A DNA stretch of 64,000 nucleotides, taken from the NCBI GenBank assembly GCA_016946835.1, contig JACVTC010000007.1, positions 580,001-644,000 of the forward strand. Direction: 5' to 3'. The notes below the pieces were generated by a model that was given only the letters and a program-made list of their open reading frames with translations, searched no databases and was not told where the DNA came from. Shown one piece after another: positions 21,351-32,383 of this stretch (positions are counted from its first letter, which is position 1; every line of letters begins with the position of its first letter). The position numbers and the translations under genes are program-made. The stretch comes from Neocallimastix lanati (nom. inval.). Taxonomy: Eukaryota > Neocallimastigomycota > Neocallimastigomycetes > Neocallimastigales > Neocallimastigaceae.

Positions 21351-22066
21351 AAGGAAAAAAGTACAGTTTCAAATCATTATAATTTGATATCAAAAAATCT
21401 TGTTGAGTATTAATGAATAAAAGCATAAAGATAAAAGTAAATATCAAAATAAAAAAAAGAATATAGTTTAGAATTACGCTTAGCATATGTTTACTATAAA
21501 TGCGTATATTATTTATAATAGAATTTTTTTTTTATTATCCTGATTTAATGATGAAACATTTTAAAGTATTCTAAAAAAAATAAAAAAAAAAATTTTCTAT
21601 TATTATTATTTTTGTGTGGCAATGTTTCAAAAATTATCATTCACAAGAAAAAAATAAATAAATAAAAAAGAAAATATTAAATAAATAATAAAGTATAAAT
21701 AATAATTAAATAAATAAATAATAAATAAATTTATCTACATGAACGTATACATCAGAATGTAATGTATTTACATTTTATAATTCATCCACTAAAAAAAATC
21801 ATCCACTCAAAATCAAATAAAATATTTTCTTGTAGAGCAGTTAGAAAAATATAAATATATAAATAAATAAATAATAAATAAATAATAATAAATAAATAAA
21901 TAAATAAGTTTTTTGAATTTTAATATAAAGAATCAAAGTATAAACTAAAACAAAAAAATTTTTTTTATTTTTCTTCTTTTCTTCTTTATCCTTTACATTA
22001 CAAATTTTTTTTAATTTATTAAAACACTTAATAAATTTATATAATAAATAAATAAATATAATAAAA

Positions 22067-23083
22067 ATGTCTTTCCTTCAAAACTTAAAAAAGAGATTTA
22101 TTAAATACGTTCCAGAAAAGGAAAGAAAAGCCTACCCAAATCTCCTCTACATCTCTGCCCTTGGTGTTACCGTATGAACTTTTATATAAAATGAAAATAG
22201 AAATAAATTATAATATATATTTAATATAGTATTAAAAATATAGTATTAATAGCAAGTTACTAATTTTTATTTATTTATTTATCTATTAATATTTATTACA
22301 ATATATATTAATATTTATTACAATATATATAAACCGCCAAATAAAATAAAAATGAAAATATAAAAAAAAACAAAAATAATAAAATAATAAAATAAAATTA
22401 ACCCAATAATTAAAATAATAAATTAAAAATAAAAAAATATTATAAATATGATGTTTATATTATTTTATTTTATTTTATTTTTAATAAAAAAAATTAATAA
22501 TTATAGGGTTCAATTGTTACTAGAAAGAGTAAATATATATTTATATAAATATAAAAAAAAAATAGTTTATAAAAAATAATTATTAAAAAAAAAAAATGTT
22601 TATATATTAAAAATTATTAAAATTATAATATATTATTGTTAAATTATAAATAAATTTATAATAGGTAATGCTCTCGTTAGAACTGTTACTCCAATTTCTT
22701 TAATGCTTGCTGGTACTTACGTTTGGTACCCACAAACCTCAAAGAATGTTGCTTTAGCTGTTAGCAACAGAATGAAGTCTATTGTTCAAAAGGACCAATT
22801 AAAGACCACTATCAACAGTACTAGAAATGTTGTTGAAGATAAGTTCGGTAGTGCTGCTAAGGCTTTCAAGAGCACTACTAATGAAGTTAAGGGAAGAGTT
22901 AACAAGGTTCAAAAGGATGCCAAAAAGGAAATTAATAAGGCTCAAAAGGAAGTCAAGGGAAAGGTTGACAAGGCTCAAAAACAAATAAAGAAGGAAGTTG
23001 CTAAGAACCAAAAGCAAATTAAGAAGGAAGTCGAAAAGGCCCAAAAGGATCTCAAGAGTAAAATTGAAAAGGCCAAGAAGTAA
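22067..23083 (+). CDS. MICOS complex subunit MIC26/MIC27-like (ApoO family)
   Basis: Three exons (22067-22171, 22507-22528, 22665-23083) encode about 181 residues; the middle exon is only 22 nt. Residues about 27-41 and 49-66 are two hydrophobic segments. The first ends L-G-V-T-G-S-I-V-T-R-K; the second is followed by Y-P-Q-T. This matches the ApoO/MIC26-MIC27 core (Gly-rich segment, Arg/Lys, then a second segment ending near Y-P). These proteins sit in the inner mitochondrial membrane at crista junctions. The C-terminal 105 residues are a Lys/Glu/Gln-rich amphipathic array built on K-A-Q-K-x-[VI]-K units, probably helical. Codon use (AAG, CTC, GCC, TTC) is less AT-extreme than that of neighbouring genes, as in highly expressed genes. 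If the host carries hydrogenosomes, the protein would be expected there. The family call is moderate to good. Confidence 0.65.
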
Positions 23084-24851
23084 AAAAAACAATAATAATA
23101 ATAATAATAAAAAGATAAAAAAAAAAATAAAAATTAAAGAAAAAAAAAAGGAATAAATTAATAAATTAAAATAATTTATTTCAAGTAAAAATTGGAAACT
23201 ATCTTTATTTTTTAAAATAATAATAATAATAAAATAAAATAAAAAAAAAAAGTTATGAAATTGAACTAAAAAAAAAAAAAAAAAAAAAAAACTTTTGAAA
23301 AACTAAATTTGAATAAGGCTATTTTATATATTCTATATATATAAATATATATAAAAATAGATATTTTATTTAATTATATAAATATAAATAGTTTTTATAT
23401 TTGATAGAAAATCGATTTTTTTTTAATATATAGAATATATAGAATATATAAAAAAAAGAAATTTGACAAAGGAAAAAATAAAAGAAAAAAAAAAAAAAAA
23501 AAAAAAAAAAAAGATACAAATAATCATAATTTTAATAATAAAAGATAGCAAGTTCATGTAAATATTTTAAATTATTAAAAGAAGAAAAAAAAATAGTATT
23601 ATTATTAATAACGACAAAAATAATTTTTATATTTTTTTTATGTATAATAATTTGAAATATAGGTTTTTTTTTTTTTTTTTTAGAATATTAGATATTTTAA
23701 AAAAAATAATTTATATTAAAATTAAATATAGTATATAAATAAAAGAAAAAAACAATAAAAAATAAAGAATTAATAATAAATATAAAAAATATTTAATACA
23801 ACATAATATAAATAAATATATATTTATATATGTATTTATTTATTTATTTATTTATTCCATGTATGGTGTTTTTGATGATAGTTTTAATTTTATACCTTTT
23901 TTTGTTTTTTTTATAATAATTAGAATAATAATTTAGGAATAAAGAATTCTCTTTTAAAAACAGAAAATCTTATAATCTTAAAGGTTGAAGTTTTCGTTGC
24001 CCGATGAACTTTTTTTTTTTTTTTTTAAAATAAAAATAAATAAATATAAACATAAAATATTCATGTAATTAGTAAATGGATAAATGAATAAAAAAAGTTT
24101 AAATACTTGCTGTTGTAAAAAAAATATATATATATATATATATATATTATTTTCAATTGTATTACAATAACTTTTTTAATTTTTTTTTTTTTTTTTAATT
24201 AAATTTTATTTTTAATATTTTTTTTTTTTTTTTTATTTGATACATTTTATAATATATGCATTCTTTTTTCTTTTTATCTTAATTTATTTATAATGTATTT
24301 TTTTACATTTAAATGTATATAATATATTCTTATTTTTTTTTTTTTTTTTTTTTTTATTATTTTTAATAATTACTATTACAATAATTTATTTATTATTATA
24401 TGCTAATTATTCCTTTTTTATAACATAAAATTTTTATATCTGTATATATATTTAATATTATTTATTATCTAAAAAATTATTATATTTTTTACAAAAACTC
24501 TAAAAAAAACATTAAAAAAAAAAAAAGGATTATATATAATCATATTTTCACATTATTCTAAATTACTTTATATATTATAATTCTATTAAAATTATTACTG
24601 AATAATTCTTTTAGTTTGATTTAGTTTGACATTAAAAGTATCAATAATAAAATATTTAAATCATTAATAATAATATTATTAATGTAGTTGTTATTATTAA
24701 TAACTAAGGATTAGAACTATTATAATAATTTTTATAATTTTCTTTTTTTTTTTTTGATTTGTATCATTTTAGAAATTTTAACAGTATTTTTATTATTATA
24801 ATAATATATTATTATTTATTACTATTATATAAATAGTTATTAATAATATAT
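23084..24851. other. Intergenic AT-rich spacer
   Basis: Poly-A/T runs and TA repeats; no gene, RNA or mobile element was recognised. Confidence 0.7.
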
Positions 24852-24861
24852 GATTCTAACA
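24852..24861. repeat. Left copy of 10-bp target-site duplication
   Basis: GATTCTAACA lies immediately before the transposon-like element and is repeated exactly at 25958-25967. Confidence 0.75.
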
Positions 24862-25225
24862 GGTGTGGTGCATTTCGCCAAATTGCATTTCGCCAAGTTG
24901 CTTTTCTCCAAGTTGCTTTTCGCCAAATTGAGAATTATTAAATAAATAAATAAATAAAATTAAATATTTTTAATATTGATGTATTTATATTTTTGAAATA
25001 AATATTTAAATATTAAAAATTTTTTTTCATATATAAATAGCTTTACAAATATCTGTTTAAATAAATAATAAATTGATAAATAATAAATAAAAAAAAAAAT
25101 AATAATAATAAAATAAACAATATAGTAATATAATTAATAAAAAAAAATAACAATATAAACACTATTGCTATAATTATAAAAGGATTGTCATTAATAATAA
25201 TAATGACGATTAAATTATAAATAAT

Positions 25226-25675
25226 ATTATTACTATTTTACAAAATATTAAAATATATCTTTATAATTAAATATATTTTTATAATTAAATATTTTAAATA
25301 ATTATTTTATTACTATTTTACAAAATATTAAAATATATCTTTATAATTAAATATTATAAATTATTATTTTATTACTATTTTACGAAATATTAAAATATAT
25401 AATAATAATTTTTTTAATAGTAAAAAATATTTTAAAAAGAGAATAAATGAATAAATACAATAATTATTAAAGTATTTTTAATCTTTATTAGATTAGGTTA
25501 GCTTAAGAACATTAAAATATATTTTTATGATAAAATTTTATTATTTTAAAAATATATTTTTATAATTAAAGTATTGTCATAATATTATTTTTTTACAAAA
25601 TATTAAAATATATCTTTATAATTAAATTTATTTTTATAATTAAATATTATTAATAATTATTTTATTTTAAAAAAT
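25226..25675. repeat. Direct repeats inside element 1
   Basis: A block containing ACAAAATATTAAAATATAT then CTTTATAATTAAATA recurs near 25230, 25315 and 25595, with a partial copy near 25380. It looks like internal segmental duplication in the transposon-like element. Confidence 0.65.
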
Positions 25676-25710
25676 ATCTATAATTAATTATAAAATATAA
25701 TAAAAACAAG

Positions 25711-25830
25711 TTTAAAAAAATTATTTTGAATTTTTATTTATTTAAAAAAATTATTTTGAATTTTTATTTATTTAAAAAAATTATTTTGAATTTTTATTTA
25801 TTTAAAAAAATTATTTTGAATTTTTATTTA
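25711..25830. repeat. Four perfect 30-bp tandem repeats
   Basis: Four identical 30-bp units starting at 25711, 25741, 25771 and 25801, each beginning TTTAAAAAAATTATTTTGAA. They lie inside element 1 next to its right terminal array. Confidence 0.95.
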
Positions 25831-25957
25831 TTTATTCTTACTTATATCAATAAGCCATTTGTCTAAATGCAACTTGGGGAAATGCAACATTTTAATAATA
25901 CGCCACTTGGCGAAATGCAATCTGGGGAAATGCAATCTGGGGAAATGCAACTCTCCC

Positions 25958-25967
25958 GATTCTAACA
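25958..25967. repeat. Right copy of 10-bp target-site duplication
   Basis: GATTCTAACA directly follows the CTCTCCC terminus of element 1. Confidence 0.75.
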
Positions 25968-26083
25968 ATAATGAAAATCCTATTTAGTTCGATAAGATAT
26001 TTATTTACATAACATACATTACTATATTTAAAAGGTTAATTTTTATTTTTTTTTATTTTAAAAAATTTTTTTAAATCTTTGAA

Positions 26084-26153
26084 AAAATATTAATATCTAC
26101 AAGGTTAATTTTTTTAATTAATAAAAATTTAAAAAAATAATTATTAATATTTA
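26084..26153. repeat. 70-bp direct repeat, left copy
   Basis: Identical over 70 bp to 26536-26605; both begin AAAATATTAATATCTACAAG. The two copies flank element 2. Confidence 0.9.
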
Positions 26154-26164
26154 AAAAAATATTT

Positions 26165-26535
26165 GGGAGAGTTGCATTTCCCCAAATTGCATTTCGCCAG
26201 GTTGCATTTCGCCAAGTGGCGTAGTATTAAAATGTTGCATTTCCCCAAGTTGCATTTCCCCAAGTTGCTATTCGCCAGGTTGCATTTCGACAAGTAGAGT
26301 ATTGATATAAATAAATGAATAAATAAATAAATATTAATTCAAAATATTTTTTTTAAAATTGTTTTTATGCGATATTAATAATATTTAATTTTATTTATTG
26401 ATTTATTTATTTATTTAATAATTTGGCGAAAAGCAACTTGGCGAAATGCCACATTTTTTAATACGCCACATGCTTTCAAAAAAATTGGCGAAACGCAACC
26501 TGGCGAAATGCAATTTGGTGAAATGCAACTCTCCC
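26165..26535. mobile_element. Non-autonomous DNA transposon-like element 2 (same family)
   Basis: A 371-bp element with long inverted termini. Both ends read GGGAGAGTTGCATTTC inward and continue as 15-bp TTGCATTTCGCCA-type repeats; the outer 34 bp differ at one position. Similarity extends inward through GTGGCGTA and a TATTAAAA-type stretch. The interior of about 110 bp is pure AT. AAAATATT occurs at both borders, one base in from the left end, and may be a target duplication. No coding capacity. Confidence 0.75.
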
Positions 26536-26605
26536 AAAATATTAATATCTACAAGGTTAATTTTTTTAATTAATAAAAATTTAAAAAAATAATTATTAAT
26601 ATTTA
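26536..26605. repeat. 70-bp direct repeat, right copy
   Basis: Abuts the right end of element 2 directly; identical to 26084-26153. Confidence 0.9.
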
Positions 26606-26823
26606 CTATTAAAATAAATATTATTTAAAAAATAAAGAATAAAATAAAATAAAAAAAAAAAAAAAAAAAAAAAGAGAATAATTATTATTATAAACTGAAG
26701 GATTATAATAAATAAAAAAATAAAAAAGTAAAAAGTATTCAATTATTATTAGAAAACAATAGATATATTAATATTAACCTTATCAATTTTAATAATTAAT
26801 AGTAATTAATAACAATAATAATA

Positions 26824-26856
<33 letters not shown>

Positions 26857-27409
26857 TCATAAATGATTATAATAATGAATGATAAAAATGATATATAAAA
26901 TAATAGTATAAAGAAAACAAGTACAAATAAGCAAATTTATTTTTATTATTATTTTTTTATTAAAAATAAATATATATGTAAAAATTTATGAAAACCTTAT
27001 AAAAATATTTAACTAAATAAATACATAAATACATATATATATATATATATATATATGTAAAAAAATTTTTTTAAAAGAGTATAAAGTAGCAATGTCTTAA
27101 GAATTTACTGAAAGAGGCTAAAAAAAAAAAAAACTATTTTAAAATCTAAAAAAAAAAAATAAAAAAAAAGTAAAAAAATAGCTCAAAGACTATCATCGCA
27201 GTGAAATTCAACCATGGTATATAGTCTTGGTCCTCTTTGATAATCTAAAGAGTATTTTTAAGGAAAGTTATTTCCATAACTGAAAGAGAAAGGAAGAAGA
27301 AGAGGAAGAGGAGGAGGCCTTCTTTTTAGAAGAAAAAAAGGATTATATTATTTATTGATGAAATTTTATTTTAATTCTTGAGAGATAGGAGCTTTCCCGA
27401 AGTTCAACG
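26606..27409. other. AT-rich spacer with a possible decayed coding stretch
   Basis: Mostly A/T and an AAT microsatellite (26815-26855). From about 27181 to 27360 the DNA is more complex and one plus-strand frame reads through with a single stop, ending in a run of GAA/GAG codons. It may be the first visible part of the viral relic that follows, but no family was recognised. Confidence 0.4.
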
Positions 27410-27878
27410 GAATGTTTTTCAAATCAATTAAAATCAACATTAGCATGAGGAGAACTTCTATGTATTGGTGCCACCACTTTAGGCAAGTATCATTCAATAT
27501 GTTGAGAAAGATGGTACCCTTCAATGTCGTTTTCAATAAGTTTATACTGGGGAACCCCAGTGTTCAAGATGTATTATTACAGCATCATGTCGAAGAAAAA
27601 AATGTTTTATCGTATTCTCGGAAATGTTAATGCAAAAAGTAAACAGCCTACGGAAGGTAAATCACAAAATGGTGAATTACGTATTGGAAAAATGGAAAAA
27701 GACGCATTAATAGCTCATAGGGCTTAATGCCATCCTACAAGATATGTTTAAAAATAACACTGACCTTACAGAAATAAAATATTGTAATGTATGTCATTCA
27801 TTAGGTACAAAAGACACTTGTTGTGATACATCAACAAAAACACTTTCAATATCAAATCAAATAGTTTTAACATCATGA
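27410..27878 (+). pseudogene. Relic of viral-type RNA polymerase subunit Rpb2 (C-terminal part)
   Basis: From about 27540 one frame shows G-T-P then a Tyr/Lys-rich stretch, then the strongly conserved Rpb2 C-terminal motif Q-P-T-E-G-K-S-x-N-G-E-L-R-I-G-x-M-E at about 27648-27700. A frame change near 27722 leads to a segment with C-x2-C and a later Cys pair, matching the terminal zinc ribbon, and a stop at 27876-27878. The catalytic body of the subunit is missing and the upstream part is spread over several frames. The sequence is less AT-rich than its surroundings. Such Rpb2 genes are carried by nucleocytoplasmic large DNA viruses, and the viral helicase relic 1 kb away supports that origin over a cellular pseudogene. 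Confidence 0.6.
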
Positions 27879-28853
27879 ATTCCTACTTGGAGTCTATTGG
27901 TTTACATACTAAAATTTACGAATAAAATAAAACTTTTATAATAAATTATAAAATTGAATAATTATATTTTGAATTAAATAAAGCTTTACTTTAACTAAAT
28001 AAATTTTTTTAAAAATTTAAAAAAAAAAAAAAAACAATATTTTATAAATTAAAAATTTTTAATAAAATAAAAACTTTACATTGTTATTAACGATTCTAAA
28101 ATTATATTTATTTATTTACTTATATAAACTGTATACTAAAAAAATATATATATATATATATTTATTTATATAAATAAAATATTTCAAAAAAGTTTTTAAA
28201 AATATGTATTATCATAATAAAATAAATATAAAATATAAATAAAAAAGAAAATAAAATAAATTCATTTAAATTTTAAAAAAAATAATATTAATTCAAAATT
28301 TTATATAATATTAATTATAATATATATAAAAAATTTTAAACTCTTGTTAATTTTACATTAAATAAAAATTTACTATAAAAGTATACTTAAATTATTACTA
28401 TAGGAATTAATAAATCAAATCGAATAAAATTTTATTGCTATAAAAAAAAAGTATAGAGTGTAAATAATATTTAAATATTTCAAATTATATTAATACTTTA
28501 TTAAATATTATATTATTATGTTATATAATATAAAAACCTTGTTTCAATTACATTTTAAAAATTTGTATAAATATATATTATATATATTATATAAAATATT
28601 TTTAATTTAAAAGAAAACATTATACATTTATACTATTTAATAAAAACAATTTATAATATATACATAAATACTCTACATATATAGATATACATAATTAAAA
28701 GTGTACATAATTATAAGGGTACATAATTATATCTATAAATAGATAACTATATAAATTCAATGTATGATTTTATTTATACAAAATTGAAACAAAAAAAAAA
28801 AAAAAATATTATACTGTGTTTATTTTAATTAATGAATGAATCAAGAAGTATTA
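27879..28853. other. AT-rich spacer within the viral relic block
   Basis: No coding segment was recognised. Composition returns to the extreme A/T of the host, suggesting decay or later insertion. Confidence 0.6.
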
Positions 28854-30280
28854 TTAATTATTAAATATATAACCAATGATAAATTCAACCATACGATTTG
28901 AATCAGATGATGGTACATTTTTAATACGAATGCTATACTTTACCAAATCCATACGAAAATCTTCCAAACTGTTATTAATTGAACGATTAGACACGTATAG
29001 CGGGAATAGCACTCATCGATTGAAATAGCATAGTTATCATTTTCATCAGTTATATCTTTTTCTAGAAATCTGGCTATATGATCACTACGCATAATAAATG
29101 ACTTGGTAGCTTCAATGACCATTGAAGGAATTTCTAGGGTAGTGTAATCTTCCTGATAATTCTGAATCAGCAAATGGATAAGAGCCTCGGCATAAGCTTG
29201 AATTTTCGGTCCTTGCCATGTTAGATTGGCATGCTTTACAGAAGGATTGTTGATGTTTTGAGTGGAAGTTAGAATGGAAATATTCATTTTATTGACAAAA
29301 ATCGTTGAGTAAATGGAAACACCAAAATACGATCGATTAATGCGTTATCCAAGTTTGAAATGGTCAATTTATCATTGGTATTGATAATCGGTAATAGATC
29401 CACATACACGGTTTGAAGATCTTTGTATAAAGATCTGGTTTTAATGTAGCCAACATTACCGGTAATGGCCTTTGTGTCACCAGTAATTATTAATCGAGCG
29501 ACCGTCAGGTTCCTCGCATATGGCGACTCTTGAGTTATTAAGGTCTATCATATGTGGACTTGGTTTATCGGCGGTTACCGACTTTCCTAAAAATAAGGAA
29601 ACAATTGGAGAGTGGCAGCATAATCACCTAAAGCAAGACGTAGCATGTTCGTGAAGGTGGTTTTCCCATTTCGACCCGAGCCAATAAAAAATACAATCGA
29701 ACGTAATTTATTACCTAAGGTAAGGGTTCGAAGCTAAAATCTTCACCACATATTTAATCAATTCATCCTCTACAAAAATAACTTTAAGAAATTGTTTGAC
29801 CTCCGCTATTTTACCCCTGTGCTCGCTGTAGTACTTGTAATTGGTTGATTTCAAACAGAAATCGCTTGGGCGACCAGGACGTGATGCTTTCTTATTGAAG
29901 TCGTAGACGCAATCTTCGAATCTTAGAACGTAGTTTTTATCCATTCTATAAATAAAATTTTCGGTGTAGAAGAATGTTTCGAATTGATCCAAGTTGTTAT
30001 GAGTAATACAGTTTTTGTTCAAAAACGATAATATTTTATTGGTAATTCCTTCGAGTGAGTAGTGGTATTCCAAGCAGAGCTCTTTTAATTCATTCACTAA
30101 GTGAAGATTGACTTCTTTGGCGAGATTGTAAATACTTAGCTTTTCCCATCCGTTACGTGCATACGAAAACTTATACCATTCGTTATCACTGAATACCAGA
30201 TAACCAAGATTTAGAAAGATAAATATTTTGGAAATAATTTTGTGCCTAATTCAAAGGATATTTTCATTCTCATGAAGGAA
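28854..30280 (-). pseudogene. Relic of D5-like primase/superfamily 3 helicase (large DNA virus type)
   Basis: Read on the minus strand from about 30280. A D5_N-like region runs to about 29711, with a W-Y and G-W signature near 30140-30185 and an F-x-R-P-G-R-P-like patch near 29870. A frame change then leads to a Walker A motif G-S-G-R-N-G-K-T (29659-29682), a Walker B C-E-E (about 29508-29518), a sensor T-N-D (about 29370-29380), an Arg-finger D-R (about 29325-29332) and a C-terminal domain ending in a stop at 28854-28856. At least three frame changes and in-frame stops break it (for example near 30252, 29715, 29590, 29480 and 29290), so it cannot make protein. Domain order matches the NTPase/primase conserved in nucleocytoplasmic large DNA viruses. 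Base composition is richer in CG than the host's. Confidence 0.75.
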
Positions 30281-30640
30281 CATTAGTAGTATTTTAAAAA
30301 TAATTAATAAAGAAACAAATAAGCAAACAAATGAATAAATAAATAAATAAATAAATAAATAAATAGATAAAATAAATAAATAAATAAATAATATCAAAAA
30401 TAAAAAGTGATGTATTTTACTATTACTTATTATTATTATTATTTATTAGTACTTATTTATAATTATCTATTAATTTTATTATCTTTTTTTATTATCATTT
30501 ATTATTAGTTATCATTAATTAATTATCATATTAAAACTTTTATTCAAGTCATCATTATTACTATTATTTTTATTTTTATTATTAGAATAAATAAATAATA
30601 GCAAGTATTAATATTTAATAAATAATAGCAAGTATTAATA
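30281..30640. other. AT-rich spacer
   Basis: AAAT repeats at 30325-30392 and ATTA-type low complexity; nothing recognised. Confidence 0.7.
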
Positions 30641-30890
30641 TATCCTTGATGATTAGTATTTGGGCTAACACCCATAAGGTTTATGGATCAACTCTTGTAT
30701 ATGTCTTTTTTATCCTTTTTATTTTTTGAATTTTTTTCACTACCCTAAGTTTTCCTTATAAATGAAGTTGAAAGTTCGCTCGCTATGGTAGGTATAATTA
30801 ACGTAGTGTCTCGGACTCTACTCAGGCCTTGTGTTAAGGTTCTGCATACTTCGGATGAGTAAAAAAAAAATAAAAAAAAAAAAGAAAAAA
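30641..30890 (+). other. Unclassified higher-complexity island with poly-A end
   Basis: About 225 bp of non-AT-biased sequence ends in A-rich sequence from about 30861. A 36-codon open stretch reads on the minus strand around 30750-30860. It looks like an inserted, decayed element; no family was recognised. Confidence 0.3.
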
Positions 30891-30899
30891 AAATTATAA

Positions 30900-31205
30900 T
30901 ATATTACATGTACTAACTAAAATAGTAAACTGAGAGGCACATAACTCTTAATGAAAAAACAAACTAAATCTTATCCAAGCCACATTTTAGTGTCAGTGAC
31001 TGTTATGGGATAATCATTTAGTACTACCCTTGCCTAGAGAAATGGGAGTCAACGCCGAATTGATATAACTTATTTGCAACAACGGCGATTGTGTAATACA
31101 TTATATATATTTGTGGTGGTGACATATATAAATTGAATATTACACGGCTTCTGGTGTAAAAGAAGGACGCCATCTGTCTAGATATACAGAAAAATGTCTA
31201 AAAAG
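30900..31205. other. Unclassified higher-complexity island
   Basis: About 300 bp with mixed composition (e.g. around 31020-31100) flanked by AT-rich DNA. No open frame of length and no RNA-gene signature. It may belong with the preceding island as part of one degraded mobile element. Confidence 0.3.
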
Positions 31206-32345
31206 TAATTAATAAATAATATTTAATTATGGTATTACTAATAATGTTGATAATAACAATTATTATTATAATAAATAGTTTAATAATAAATAATAATGTA
31301 AAAAAAAAATATATATATATATACTTTTAAATAAGTAATAAAAGATAGGTATTACTAATAATGTTGATAATAACAATTATTATTATTATAATAAATAGTT
31401 TATTAATAAATAATAATGTAAAGAAAAAAAAATATACTTGTAAATAAGTAATAAAAGATAGATTAAGATGAATATAAATAAATTATAATAATGGTAAAAT
31501 AATAATTATCATAATGATAAATAGTTAAATAGTAATACTAATAATAATAAAAAAATCTCAATAGAACAATACAAAATATTGATAATAGTGATAATAATAT
31601 GATATTTAATGATAATAGAATAATAATTAATATAAAAGTAATAAATAGTAATGATAATAATATAGTTAAAAAAAAAAAAATTAATAAGATGAAACTAATT
31701 AAAATATATTACATCAATAAATAATAATAATTAATTATATGATAATGATAATTATTAAAACGGTAATAAAATGTATATATAATTTATTATATATATTATT
31801 TATATAAGAATTAATAATAGTAATAACTCAAAAAAAAAAAAAAATTACAATGAAAATAATGGTACCAATGAATGGTAATAGAAGTAATTGTATCAATGAA
31901 TAATAAAAATAATAAATTAATAACGGTAAATAATAATAATAATAAATAAATAAATAAATAAATTTTAATAATAAACATTAATAACATTAATAATAAATAA
32001 ATAATAAATAAATAATACATAATAAATAAATAAATAATACATAATAAATAAATAAATAATAATAATAATTAATAATAAATATTAAGTAATAAATAAATAA
32101 ATATTAATAATATATATTAATAATAATATAATAAATTAATCATAAACAAATAAGCAAATAAACAAATAAATAAATAAATAAATAAATAATATTATATAAT
32201 ATTTATGACCAATGTTTGGCTCTATAATTAATTTGTATCATTATTTTAATATATACATTAAATTTTCTTTCTCTTTATTTTATTTTATTTTATTACTTAT
32301 AATAAAAATTAAACAAACAAACAAACAAACAAACAAACAAACGAA

Positions 32346-32383
<38 letters not shown>

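Larger units (their letters stand above)
18822..22066. other. Intergenic AT-rich spacer with low-complexity repeats
   Basis: No coding segment was recognised. It holds A/T homopolymers, two small higher-complexity islands followed by poly-A (about 19405-19455 and 20050-20280) and several short-unit tandem repeats. The open frames at 20348-20659 and 21220-21486 are translations of TTTA and A-rich repeats. Confidence 0.7.
24862..25957. mobile_element. Non-autonomous DNA transposon-like element 1 with 15-bp-array termini
   Basis: Bounded by perfect 10-bp direct repeats. Both ends are arrays of a 15-bp motif, approximately TTGCATTTCGCCAAG, in inverted orientation: forward at 24867-24935, reverse at 25862-25957. 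The right end reads GGGAGAGTTGCATTTC outward-in; the left end is a degraded version (GGTGTGGTGCATTTC). The interior is AT-rich with no open frame. A 10-bp duplication fits Mutator-like elements (usually 8-11 bp), some of which are known to have minisatellite-like inverted termini. Superfamily placement is inference. Confidence 0.7.

Noticed and set aside
22799-23092. Leu-rich 97-codon minus-strand open frame
   Set aside because: Antisense shadow of the Lys-rich tail of the ApoO-like gene (AAG/AAA read as CTT/TTT).
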